From Hydrangea macrophylla (Eukaryota; Streptophyta; Magnoliopsida; Cornales; Hydrangeaceae), in NCBI GenBank assembly GCA_033977485.1, contig CM066989.1:33891095-33955094 (forward strand): 64,000 bases of DNA. The letters are read 5' to 3'. Both the position numbers and the translations under genes were made by a program. Below are positions 11,752 through 23,237 of the stretch, one piece after another. A model generated the notes under the pieces. It saw only the letters and a program-made list of their open reading frames with translations, was not told the origin of the DNA and searched no databases. Within the stretch, counting starts at the first letter, position 1, and each line of letters starts with the position of its first letter.

Positions 11752-14619
11752 TGTCACACCCCGATTTTTGGACAACCAAATATTCAATCCAGAGCATGTA
11801 TCCAAACTAACATTCAATTTTCAAAACACCGAGAGTGACACCCGGCCTCACACATGCTAATAAATAATTATTAAAAATAGTATTTTTATACTCATTAAAT
11901 AAGGACATGTGATTTTGTGTTTAAAGAAAAAACTCTTTATTATTAAACTTGTATTCCCAAACATTCATTTTCATTATAAAAGAAATTAAACTCCATTACA
12001 CATATTATATCCTTTTGATTTACAAAAGAAATATTATGTTCATTCAATAAAACCCTCTTTACAGAGTTCAGCGGAAAGAAAATAAATATGCATAAAATCT
12101 ATACATCCATTGGTCAAAAAAACTACAACGTTCCCAATACCCAATATATAATCCTTATTACAATTATACACATGTGGCCCACACTGCCAGAAATAAAATA
12201 AAGTACAAAAAAAAAATAAGTACAACTCTAATACTAAACAACACCGCGACCATCTCTTCACCCAAATAGAAGCTCCAAATAAAATCTCCAAATACTAAAC
12301 CTGCACATACATTCGACTACGTTTCATATAGAAACGCACCCGAATGCATAACACACTCGGGTCAGCCACGTGACTGGTATGAGTTAACAAAAAAATATGA
12401 AACGAGTCTTAGGGAACAACGGTGTCCCATAGACTCCCAAAAGTACTCACAAAGAAAAACATAACCACCTCACATCATACAATATCGTTGCACAGAAAAT
12501 AAACAATGTTATCACACATAATTCATATCGGGTTAGAACAGTAGTTCCACGCACATTTCAGGACAGAATGGTAGTTTCCTTCAATGTGGTGGTAGTGGCT
12601 CCAACCCCGAATAAACACAATTGAATACTTACCGGTCGGATATTTATGGTGAGTCAGCCCTGCATAAAAGTTAGTGGACCCACCATCCTGTAATATATAG
12701 TTATCACAAACCAAGCAAACAAGTCTGTAAACAACATTTCCATATTCTAACTTAAACGTCGCATTCATTATTCCAAACTTATCAGTCTCATGAAATACTC
12801 CATTGTCATTATTTATTAGCCTTTAATTTATCTTTGTGTTCCCTAGGTTCACCACTTGGCCACCCTCCATGGTACAGCCCACACATATATCCCATGTGTG
12901 CCCGGACATACTACCAACACCCACTCCGGTGCCAGTTTGGATGGGGTATCAACCAAACTAGGTATACACAACGGACGGCTGGTCAATATGTCAAGACGTC
13001 TATACAATATAAGCCGAGCATAAGGCTTAGACCAGCTTGATCACGAAGCCACTGGCAAAAAGTACACTCAACAAGTCTTAAGCCAGCTTGATCACAGAGC
13101 CACTGGCAAAAGAGTGCGAGCTACCAAAAACAATAACACAACAACGGGGAGTAGTGAACACTAAGGTCTTTTCCCAGTTTCTTACCATCTACGTTAATTC
13201 TCATAAGTACCCATTCATGAGGGTTTAATAACGTCATTAACCACTTCAAAAATTTATCATTTAATACATGGATTATCATTATCCGATTATTCACAATAAG
13301 GCCCTTGCGCCAAACTTCTATTCACGTTTCTAACGTAGTATTTCCACAATCATCATTTAATACTGCACATAGCATAAGTTATAGCATTTAAAATCGGCAT
13401 TCAACAGCACTATTTAAAATTGTTCCAAACAAATCTTATATTAAACAACCCCAAAACCAGCATGGGTTGATATTGTTCTTCATAATAATACCGTACAAAG
13501 AAACATCTCTATCAATTTTCATAAACATAATTCAAAACTCGGAGTTAACATTTACTGCTACTGTAATATGAATTTTCTGCCCAAACGGTGCAGAATTGAG
13601 AAAAATACCATTAGACGACAAATGTGCAGAATTGCGTTTTACATGGGACACAGCGGACAGAAAGCTAAAATTCCAAACAAACGATTCTGTACAATGTTTT
13701 GAAAATTCAGCGATCATAGAAAAACCAATAAAAACGAATTTTTCTACTTATTTACTTAATTTATTTTTCTTTCTCCCTAGGTTAATCTCATGAATCTGAA
13801 CATTAGTTTATCAACGTATAACCATATCTATTTGGGTAATACTATCCAAATCAACAAATCGCATACGATACTAAAATTTATATATATATCAATCCAAACA
13901 TTTAACTTGCAATGATTGATTCAATTGCGTATACATATATACCCAAATATATATATATATATATATTTAACTCACCAATTGTGCCAAATCCCACAAAGAT
14001 ATGAATCGACGTTAATCACGACGATTGCACTGCATATGATTCAACGATCATTCACATTCTTCCTCTTCGTCTTCTTCCTCTCTCTTTCTCTTCCTCTCTA
14101 TTTCTTTATTCTCTTTTCTCTCCCTCTTTCTCTTTCTCTTCTTCTTATCTTCCCTTGGTGGCTAGGGTTGAGATAATAGGGGTGAATGTATTGTTGGGAG
14201 AACTAATATAGGGTTAACAAGACATAATCCCATTTTTATTTTTACCCCTTCATAAAAATACATCATATGACCCCAAAATGCATTGCAAAGTACTAAAACG
14301 AGTTACCCATTGAGTACCCATGACCCAGGTACTTAATTCTTATGTTAAATACATTGTTTAGAATATTTACGGGCCCTGTAAACACTACTAAATTATAAAC
14401 ACATCAATTCTTTTAAATTTAAACTTACACAAATTTATCCTATCACTTAAGTTTATAAAAATATTCACATCGTAATTTGTACTAAAAAATTTTTTTACAC
14501 ATAGATATATAACCATAAACATAAATACTCATAGCTAATTTATCACATATAAAAATTCGGGTGGCCACATTAATATATAAAAATAAATATTTATATCTTA
14601 AAAATTACGGGGTGTTACA
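11752..14619 (-). repeat. 5' LTR of element L
   Basis: The partner of 7786-10648 with the same termini. The TA and CT microsatellites differ in length between the two copies. Its last 447 bp (from 14173) are repeated again at 30014-30460 as part of the larger duplication. Confidence 0.88.
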
Positions 14620-14993
14620 GAGAACCAGCTAGCAGATTCATTGGCTACCTTAGCCTCCATGATCAAAATTCCTGTGGGAGTCAGGATGATGCCTTTGGTA
14701 ATCGAGGAAAGGTACGAGCCTTCGTTCAATATAGTCGCCGCAATCGAAGAAGAAGAGAATGGAACACCATGGTATCAGGATGTCTGGGATTTCATAGAAA
14801 AGGGGATGTACCCCCAAGAATCTACCGAGAAAGACAAAAGGGTAATTCGAAGATTCGCAGCGCAATTCATCATTAGCGGCGGAAAATTATTGAAGAAAGG
14901 GTACAATGGTCACAACCTGACTTGCTTGTTTGGAAAAAAACTCCAGAAGAATGATGGAGGAAATATACGAGGGGGTATGCGGTCCGCACATGA
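14620..14993 (+). pseudogene. Tat pol fragment: RNase H end, linker and integrase zinc-finger start
   Basis: The frame from QLADSLATLASM runs through KIPVGVRMMPLVIE, a WYQDVWDFIEKG linker and DKRVIRRFAAQF, which matches the region between RNase H and integrase of Tat elements. Near 14960-14990 another frame gives CGPHMNG, the start of the integrase zinc-binding region. It then stops, and the sequence jumps to 3' non-coding repeats, so the integrase core is deleted. It is the continuation of 7673-7785 across element L. An identical copy sits at 30461-30834. Confidence 0.78.
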
Positions 14994-16158
14994 ACGGTCC
15001 CATTTAATGGACGTATTTCCTTCTTCCTAGCAGAGTACATTGTCCTTCAGCTCCCGAAGGCCCTAACCGGCTCTTTTGGATTGAGCATTACAAAATCTGA
15101 CCAACCACGAGAGATTCAGAAATAGATCCTGGTACTAGGTCAAGAATTGAAGAGAGATTCTCAGAGAGTCCATCAGCTCCCGAAGGCCCTAACCGGCTCT
15201 TTTGGATTGAGAGTTACAAAATCTGACCAACCACGAGAGATTCAGAGATGGATCCTGGTTCTAGGTCAAGAATTGAAGAGAGATTCTCAGAAAGTCCCCT
15301 ACCATCCCCAGCAGAAGATAATAGAAGTCCAAACCAAATTCTCCGAACTTTGTCATCATAAGGATCGGCCAGCGATTGCAAACATCACCCGCAGTCAAAT
15401 CACCCCGATTCCCAGGGCAAGCACTGTCTATTCACAATTCAAGGATCCGTGTCCACTGATTATCATGAGCTTTCTCACCTGTCAGTCATCATGAGTTTCC
15501 TCACTTATCGTGAGCTTCTTCACTCTGGTTATCTCACCTGTCAATTATCATGAGCTACCCCACTTATTATGGGCCTCCTCACTTTGGTTATTATAAAATT
15601 GTCGGTTATCATGAACTCCCTCACCTATGGGTTATCTTTAGTTGTCATCCTCAAAGACCCCACATCCGATGCCATTCACTTGTAAAGCACACTTCCCGTA
15701 ATTTGAGAAGTTTTCCCCGAAACCCAGAGTCTTTTCAGACCGTGGTCGGCCACTGCATCATAGTCAGAAGCACTAGCACAACACAAGTCTACTCGGAATG
15801 GCACACACCACACAGCACCAGCTCATGTTGAGATCAGAATGTTAGGCATGATAGGACTCATGTACACAATCATATCACATCCATGCATTGCATATCATCC
15901 TCATAGCATAGTATCCGCATGTTTTGTTGTGCATGTGTGATTTGTTCCTTTGTGCCCCGAACTACGTCCTGGTCTAATTCCCCTTGGGATACGTAGTCAA
16001 CTCACGCGGAGCGCGACCAGCACTGACCTCGGCATTTTTTTTGTCATTGCATCTTTTGCAACGCTTTCTTTTATCCTAAATCTATAGCCTCCAAAAGACA
16101 TGTCTCTTCAAAGCTTTGGCACTCACTTGCGACATGCGTTGCCTCGCAAGTTCATGCC
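14994..16158 (+). other. Tat 3' non-coding region upstream of LTR X1
   Basis: Holds two tandem units of about 121 bp starting near 15047 and 15168 (core CCGAAGGCCCTAACCGGCTC), an array of GAGCTTCCTCAC-type self-complementary cores at 15464-15625 and a CTACG/CGTAG stem-loop at 15962-15996. Several open frames cross it, but they are identical repeat artefacts in the copies at 25985 and 30888 and show no domain. Confidence 0.72.
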
Positions 16159-16172
16159 AAAGAGGGGCAAAC
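16159..16172 (+). other. Polypurine tract before LTR X1
   Basis: AAAGAGGGGCAAAC ends immediately before TGTAGACACC. It is identical at 32000-32013 and nearly so at 27098-27111. Confidence 0.85.
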
Positions 16173-17221
16173 TGTAGACACCCCATTTTGTCGACTATTA
16201 GATTTAGGAGACCCATAGCTTGGTGGTTTACAATGATTGAAAAAGACACAAAAGGACTCCTGGAAGTTAGTTCTATCTCTCAAAATGCTCAGAATGACCA
16301 AAATACCCCTGAAAGCCCAAACACTCCCAGATTTGAACCAAATGTTCTGGAAACACGCTACGTCATAAGAAAAGCAATAAAATGAATTTTAAAGCAAAAC
16401 AAGATAAAATCGTCGGCTCCCAGAGACCCCCGGAAGTCCCGGAAGTTCCCAGAAAGTCCCTGTTTACAGGTTTGACCAGGTTTGACCAAGGTTTGACCAA
16501 AATCGTCCAAATTCGCCCGAAAATTCTGAGATCATTCTTCATCATGTGAAAAGTACTAAAACGAGTTTTAAAAGAAAATCGGATGAAAAAGTCAGCTCCT
16601 GGGAGCTCCCAGAAGTCCCCAGAACTTCCTAGAGGTCCCTGATTTGACCAGTTTGACCAAAAGTTGACTTTGAAACCGGAGCACCGTATCATTTTTCAAA
16701 CATTTTTCATGGATACTAGAGGTCAATAGCTTTCCAATGGTATATCGCACATAATTTCTGGATTTAAAACAAATTTATTATGAATTTCTGAAGGTGGAAA
16801 AGACGATCAAATAGGCTTTTATCGCAAATACCGCAAAATTTTTCAAAGTGACCTGACTCCAAAACATTTTTTTAAAGGAAATAGACTCCAATACCTTTCC
16901 AACGGTATATCACAACCTCAGTTTGGAGTTCATACGCATTTTCTGTGAATTTCGGACGAAATAGGGCCTTTTCGCGAATACCGGAACCTTAGGGGGCCTA
17001 AACAGCATTATCTGGACAATGGAGGAGCAGTGCCACCGCGGCACTGATCCACTGTCGTCGCGGCACTGGCCCCCAGAATAGTACACTTTTGTAATTTATT
17101 TTGGGGGTCCAATTTGATATATTAGAAATCAAAACGACGTAGTTTTGGTTCCCAGCTTATTTTGGACCAATGGGAGACCATTTTAAACTTTTTAAAAATC
17201 CATTTACCACCCCTCCTTTTC

Positions 17222-17230
17222 CTATAAATG
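17222..17230 (+). promoter_or_regulatory. TATA box of LTR X1
   Basis: CTATAAATG follows a GC-richer upstream block and precedes a purine-rich leader with GAGAGAGCTTAGG. The same box is conserved at 28192 and 33063. Inferred promoter only. Confidence 0.45.
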
Positions 17231-18936
17231 AAGTCATTTACTTCCATTTACGGGGAGACATGGAAGCTTAGAGAGAGCTTAGGAAGAAACTCTAGAGAAA
17301 TATAGAGAGAGAAAGAGAAGAAGTAGTCTTCTTCTTCCATTTTTTCCAATCAAAGTGAGTTTTAATCTTATTTTCTTCCATTACCTCTCATATACTCCAC
17401 ATTCAAATCATCTCCAACCACCATTCTTGAGTATCTATGAGATAGGAAGCTACTTCCATGTCCAAATGTCAACACATATGAGTGAAACACCAAGCTACAA
17501 GTCCAATATCTCAATGAATATCAACTATTGATTGCGATTTGAATGTTTGTTTACTTTGATGTTCATCTCTCTCTTAACCTCATTTCTTTTGACTTTTCTT
17601 TGATTATTTAGTTGTTCATCATCATCTAGATGACATATTGTTTGAGAAGAGTGAATCCTTATGGATAGTAGCTCTTGACCTCAAAGACATGTTTGATGGA
17701 TGATGATTCTACCTTCAATACATTCATATGTATTCTTGAAGTCATATTCTCAAACAAAACTATGTTTGTGCAAGTAATATTGGGAGTTCTTTGATGATTC
17801 AAGGTTGGATGAGATTCTAAGTGGTCACATAGTCATCTCAAGTGTTTAAGTTCATGCTTTGAAAATCTATTTCAAAACCCCTAATCAAAAACTCAAACTC
17901 TATTCCAAAACCCAAATCCATTTTCTTCAAGAATGATCCAAAACAGTGAGCTGTTCAGATTCAAAGCTTTGTTTTGAAATAAATACTTGAGTTATGATGA
18001 TAAAACCACTTGGAAAATCTTCCTAAGACATCATAGTTTGTCTCCAATTTTTCCCATCAATTATAGAGATGTGAAAGTATTATTTTCAGATTTAAGAAGT
18101 TCATATTCATAATCTGCCTCTATTCTCACAGAATGTTTACCTGACTTCTTGCACTCATTTTGGATATTTTCGTCACTGTACATATATCTTTTTTTTTTTA
18201 TGAAACTTGGGTATCTTAGGAAACCTTTGGTATATAATAGGTCATCATAAACTCTTTCTTTGATTTATGAAAAATCATACAAAATCAGTCAACAGTGCAG
18301 CTTTTGTTTCTGAGTCATGTGTACATTCTGATTTATTTCTTTTAATCTGTGATAGCAATTGAGGTTTGGCTTTTTGGGTTGTTTTCTAGACACAATAAGG
18401 ATGATCTCTGATTTTTCCCACATTTTCCTAGGCATGTTTGACCTCCTATTATGATGTTATAAAGTAATGCATACAGTCTGTCCACTATTCACAGCATGCC
18501 ACTTTTTTTACTTTCACACTTTGATGCAACACTCTCTTGTATCTAGATGAACCCATATCCCATGAACATGTTCTTTACCACTTTTAGCATGCCATATCAT
18601 ATCATGTATCATCTATCCTCTCATGTATCCTACTCCCATAGATTCTTGAGTTTGGTTTCCAAATAAAATCATGTTTTGCAAATACTTGGGAAGTTCTTGA
18701 AATGAGTTAGGAATTGATATTCCAAGTGGTTAGAATATTCATCCAAGTTCTGGAAGTATACTTTTAAAACCCCCATTTCAAAACCCACCTCTTAAACCCC
18801 TCATTTTGATTTCAAGAAATAAACCTTGTTTTTCTCAAAACCCTCAAAACAGTGAGTCATTTAATTTCAAGGAATTATTTTGAGTTCAATACTAAATGTA
18901 TGAATGTAAGACCACTTGGAAAGTCTTCCTAACTCA

Positions 18937-19120
18937 GGCTTAGTTTGGCCCCCATGTGGCTTTTTAAAAGGAGCTTATGAAATTTATTACGAAGTCGTTT
19001 GATAATTTTGTACAAGTGACACACTACACTTCAAAAAGACATCATGAAAGCAAAAAGCAACCTTGAGCTTTTAAAAGCTCTAGAATGGAGCTTTTAAAAG
19101 CTCCCCCCAAAAACTTGTTT
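18937..19120 (+). mobile_element. Small MITE-like insert in LTR X1
   Basis: Starts GGCTTAGTTTGG and holds two nearby copies of GAGCTTTTAAAAGCTC, a perfect palindrome. The X3 and solo LTRs have unrelated LTR sequence at this point. Terminal inverted repeats are weak, and I could not define a clean TSD. The first part is also in LTR X2, which stops inside it at 30013. Confidence 0.4.
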
Positions 19121-20390
19121 CAACTTGTTTCACATAAAACTTTTCCAAAACGAGTGGTCCCAACTTATTTTTCCCTCGAACTTCAATGTCTTAGGGAACT
19201 TTTTGTATAATATGGACCTCTAGATCTTTTGTTTTCATTTTCTAAAATTTTTCAACATTTCAGTCGACAGTACAAACTCTGTTTCTAAGTAACCTCCATT
19301 GTTCATATGATTTCTCTCCATGTAATAGTTATTAAAGATTGGCTTTTCGGGTTGTGTTCTAGACACAATAAGGAAGATCTTCATAAAAAATCATGCATTG
19401 AAAACATTCCTAACCCCTCCTTTTCATTTTCACAAGATCATGTTACTGTTCTGTCCACTATCCACAGCAAGTACACTTTTACTTCCCCCCTTTGATTTGA
19501 TGCTTACATGCACTCCAAATTAGCTCATCTCTTAGGAAGTAGTTCATACTACATTTATACATATCCCATGATGATTTCATTCATACATTCACTCATTCTC
19601 TAGACTTTTAAGTCACTTTAGAAAGTCCATGTACACAAACACACTACAACCTTTGCACATTTTAGGATCATACATTGCATTCATGCAAGATTTGGGGTCT
19701 TTGTGACTCCTATTTTAAGAAGATTATAAGGAATGAATTTGATCACACGTTCATGCTTCCCCCTTGGTCTAATCTTCCTTTCTCATCTGTCCCGGGGATT
19801 GAGAGGTCTTCTTTCCTCAAAGATTAACATGCATCATACTAGCTTGCTAAGCATATTTTGATTTCTTTGATTATTTATTTCAATAACAATTCATGTCCCC
19901 CTTTAGATTAGGAAGTTTTGACTATTTGATATATGATTAGACAATTTTTCCTAGGTTTGTTTGTGTGATCTTTCACTTTGCATTGTGTGATATATGGCTT
20001 AGATCTTATGAATGATATTTTATCTTTAGATCTTCCATTTCAAGTTTCTTATGTGATGTAATATACTATCATAGTATTAATTGTCGAACCATACATAGTA
20101 TAAGATGATTATTTGGATCCTAATTGAGGCCCGTTGAAAGACGGGGCGAGTTGAGGGTGTTTTAGTCGCGACAAAGGCTCCTTCCTCTCTCGTACCAAAA
20201 CCCCGAGCCAAGTTCTTTGGTTATGAAGGGCCGGTGCCCTTTATCCGTTTGGGTGAGTCAAAATTAGGTTTCTTGGTTCCTTAAAGACCAAGTGGCGACT
20301 CTGTATCTGTTTTCAACAGACCTTCCTTTTCTTTTCCTTTTCAAAACAATCTCAAACAAAAAAGAGGTGGAACGCCGCGTGTCCACAATC

Positions 20391-20408
20391 TGGTGACTCT
20401 GCTGGGGA
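20391..20408 (+). other. Primer binding site of E1 (tRNA-Arg type)
   Basis: TGGTGACTCTGCTGGGGA lies three bases after the LTR end. It fits the tRNA-Arg-type primer site described for Tat/Ogre elements, apart from one base. It marks 16173-20387 as a 5' LTR. Confidence 0.65.
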
Positions 20409-21985
20409 TTTTTTTATTTTCAAAACAAAATAATAAAGAGGTTTGAGTCAAAAGAAGCATCCTTAAAATCATCTTTTTACTGTGTCTGGTTCACCGCATT
20501 GCACTCTTGCATTCCCCCCCCCCCCCCTCTCCGACTGTGTCTGAAATGCGGCGCTGACATTGTTCAGGTCTTGCTGTGCCAAGGCACAAGTCACCGTTGA
20601 TATTGTACCTTCCAAGGTATATCAAAAAGAGTAAAAACTTTCGTACTGTCTCTCGGACGGTATATCGGAACTCTCGTCAACGGACCCTCTTTGACTAAAC
20701 CCAGCCTTTGCATATAGATTCCTGTAGAACCTTTCATAGGATTGTTGATTTATCTTTTCAGATAGGACAATGTGATATAACTGCTGTATGCCCTGACGGG
20801 ATTACCTGCGCGGTGTAGACGCTTATGTGACATGAGGCAGAACCTCTTTCTTATGATCCCCAAGGCAATCACTCACATGTGATCACATTGAGTTGACCTG
20901 CCTAGGCACCATGACAAAGATGTCTGCTTCATGCTCACAAAGATATACACCGCAAACCTTGTTTGTCGGTCCTAAGACATAGGAGTATGAAAACCTGCTA
21001 GACAGTATGATCACTATCACCATATTAACTAGTTTTTTCCAGAAACTCTGTCCAGATATCCCAGATATAACCATATTAACCAGTTTCTTCCAGAAACTCT
21101 GTCCAGATATCCCAGATATAACCATATTAACCAGTTTCTCCCAAAAACTCTGTCCAGATATCCTAGATATAACCATATTAACCAGTTTCTCCCAGAAACT
21201 CTGTCCAGATATCCCAGATATAACCATATTAACCAGTTTTTCCCATAAACTTTGTCTAAATCTCCCAGATTCTCCAAAAATCCCAGCATTTCTGCCCAAA
21301 TCACCTAGAAATGCCCAGATATACTTGTTTCTCCTAGAAGCTCTATCCACATTTCCCAGAAATACCCATAGTACTTGTTTCTACCAAAAACTCTGCCCAA
21401 ATCACCCAGAAATGCCCAGATATACTTGTTTCTCCTAGAAACTCTATCCATATTTCTCATAAATACCCAAAATATTAGTTTCTCCTAGAAGCTCAGTCCA
21501 AATCAGCCAGAAATCCCTATTTTTTCCTAGAAACTCTAATGACTTCTAGAAATTTCTCCGAATCTTCCAAATCCCTGTTTCTCCCAGAAACTCTGTCCAA
21601 AATTCCCGAAGTATCCCGGAAATCCATGTTATCCCTTGGTAATCATACTGGAAAGTAAGGTTAGCACACTCTGTATGGCTAGGACCTTATTTGTTTAACT
21701 GCTATCTGTTAGAAGTAGGGGCATCATATAGATTAGGGTTTGCATCTGCATGCTTGTCTCATGTGCATGCACCATTCCTCTCAGTCTGCACGCACTATCC
21801 TAGTCAGTCCATGTTTGTTAACATCACTATCATTGTCTCTCCAGTCATCACTATCATAATCTGATACACTCTTCTCGAATCTATAGGTCATTATAGATCC
21901 CCAAAGTCAGCCACTGAGATTCTCATCCTAGGCCAGAAGTTCGAACAGTCATTTGGTTAGAATCAGTCCGCCGAGAAAATTCAAC
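20409..21985 (+). other. E1 leader with 51-bp tandem repeats
   Basis: Non-coding leader between primer site and gag. A poly-C run of about 13 bases lies near 20515-20527. Four 51-bp units (ACCATATTAACCAGTTTCT core) start at 21019, 21070, 21121 and 21172, and a decayed fifth starts at 21223; looser CCCAGAAACTCTGTCCA-like repeats continue to about 21620. Because 51 is divisible by three, open frames appear on both strands (20883-21438), but they are simple repeats and not proteins. Confidence 0.75.
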
Positions 21986-23237
21986 ATGATTCAGGAAACT
22001 TTGGAAGCCAAGGTCACTGAATTAATCAATCAACAGTCAGATCGGCTGACTCAAGTTCTGAAATTTATGGAAGAGTTCCAACAACAGCAGCCACAGTACC
22101 CACCTGGGTTCCCACCACCACCACCGCCTAGATTTGGACCGCCTCCAGAAAACAATAGAGAAGAAGAATGGTTTCAAGGGGTCCCGTCGCCTGCATATGA
22201 GAAAAAGCTCCAAGAAAAAATGGACAAGGTCGACAAGCTTGAGAACATACTAAGGAAGAGTAAGGGGGTCGACGATTACATGTTAGATCTGGAAGGATTG
22301 TTTGAGCCTAACAAGGTGAGGCTACCCGAGAACTTCAAGATGCCTGAAATCGACCGTTTTGACGGAACTGGAAATCCGAAGAGCCACGTGAAGTTTTGTA
22401 TGAGCATTTTTCAGTCAATGGGCTGCACCCATGAGCACATAGCTGCTATTCCCTCAAACCCTCCAAAAAGCCGCACTATCCTGGTTCCTAACCCTTAAAA
22501 CTTCTAAGACCCGAGTTTAGGAAGATGTTGCTAGAACTTTCATTGATCGTTACTCCTACAAACAAGAGCTTGATGTCACCATTCGAGATCTGGAAACTAC
22601 CAGGCAAAATTTTAATGAGTCATTCGCTGCATTCTTGAGAAGATGGAGGAATAAAGTAGCCCGAATAATCCACATGCCTGTTGAGAAAGAGCAAGTACGT
22701 ATGCTGGTCAAGAACCTGCAACCAGTATACCATGAAAAATTATTCTACCAGTTCATCTCAACATTTGAAGAGTTGTTTGAGGTTGGGACTAGAATCGAGG
22801 ATGCTATCTGTGAAGGCAAGATCAATGGAGCTGGGTCACTGAAAAAAGATAAGAGACCCCATACCTTTGGTGAAGATCAAGAGAGCCTAGATGTCAATGC
22901 CTTAAGCCCATCATCAAGCCAAAATGACTGCAGTAAGAGGCACAAGAAAGGAAACCAAAGAATCTTCACACCACTTGACATGAGCTTATCCTCCGCTCTC
23001 AATCACCTTGTTCAAAAGGGCCACCTTGTACCTTTGGAGCCCAATAAGCCTCCTAATCACCCACCTCCTGGGTACAATGAATCCAAGTATTGTGATTACC
23101 ACCAAGACCAAGGCCATGAGACCGATAACTGTAAGAGGCTCCGTCACTCAATTCAGGATCTCTTAGATGATGCGCCGCACCCCAATCCAGTCTACTACCT
23201 CGGTCTGGACCAACCCTTGACCTATCTGTTTAAATGA
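21986..23237 (+). pseudogene. Tat gag pseudogene of E1
   Basis: The first ATG is 21986. Residues include a coiled N-terminal stretch, a proline-rich segment and the capsid-like block FKMPEIDRFDGTGNPKSHVK. A one-base deletion near 22444 shifts the frame, and the downstream frame (from about 22500) continues through RDLETTRQNFNESF, RRWRNKVAR and FEELFEVGTRIEDAI to a C-terminal knuckle-like YCDYHQDQGHETDNC near 23089. A TAG near 22510 replaces a Trp codon. The minus-strand copy in E2 (52513-53018) supports the frame. No protease or later pol domain follows. In the intact family Gag assembles the particle; this copy cannot make it. Confidence 0.85.

Larger units (their letters stand above)
7786..14619 (-). 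mobile_element. Element L: complete non-coding LTR retrotransposon
   Basis: Two direct repeats of about 2.86 kb flank a 1.1-kb interior. The ends are TGTCACACCCC and GGGTGTTACA, and the element is flanked by the 5-bp TSD GAGAA (7781-7785 and 14620-14624). A primer site for initiator tRNA-Met sits next to the right LTR on the minus strand, so the element runs right to left. No gag or pol is visible, so it is a non-autonomous derivative of an unknown parent with unusually long LTRs for such a short interior. The insertion split a Tat RNase H reading frame. Confidence 0.9.
16173..20387 (+). repeat. LTR X1 (5' LTR of E1, also 3' LTR of the fragment to its left)
   Basis: About 4.2 kb, from TGTAGACACCCC to GTGTCCACA, with a purine tract on its left and a primer site on its right. 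It contains TTGACC boxes at 16469-16500, GC palindromes at 17029-17070 and a TATA-like CTATAAAT near 17222. Compared with the 3.27-kb solo LTR it has a diverged internal duplication (two copies of a CCACTTGGAAA-containing block around 17990 and 18900). A foreign insert at 18937-19120 replaces about 125 bp present in X3. Having internal sequence on both sides suggests LTR-LTR unequal recombination. Confidence 0.88.

Noticed and set aside
20883..21438. Long open frames on both strands over the E1 leader
   Set aside because: They arise from a 51-bp repeat, whose length is a multiple of three, and encode only a repeated 17-residue unit without any domain.
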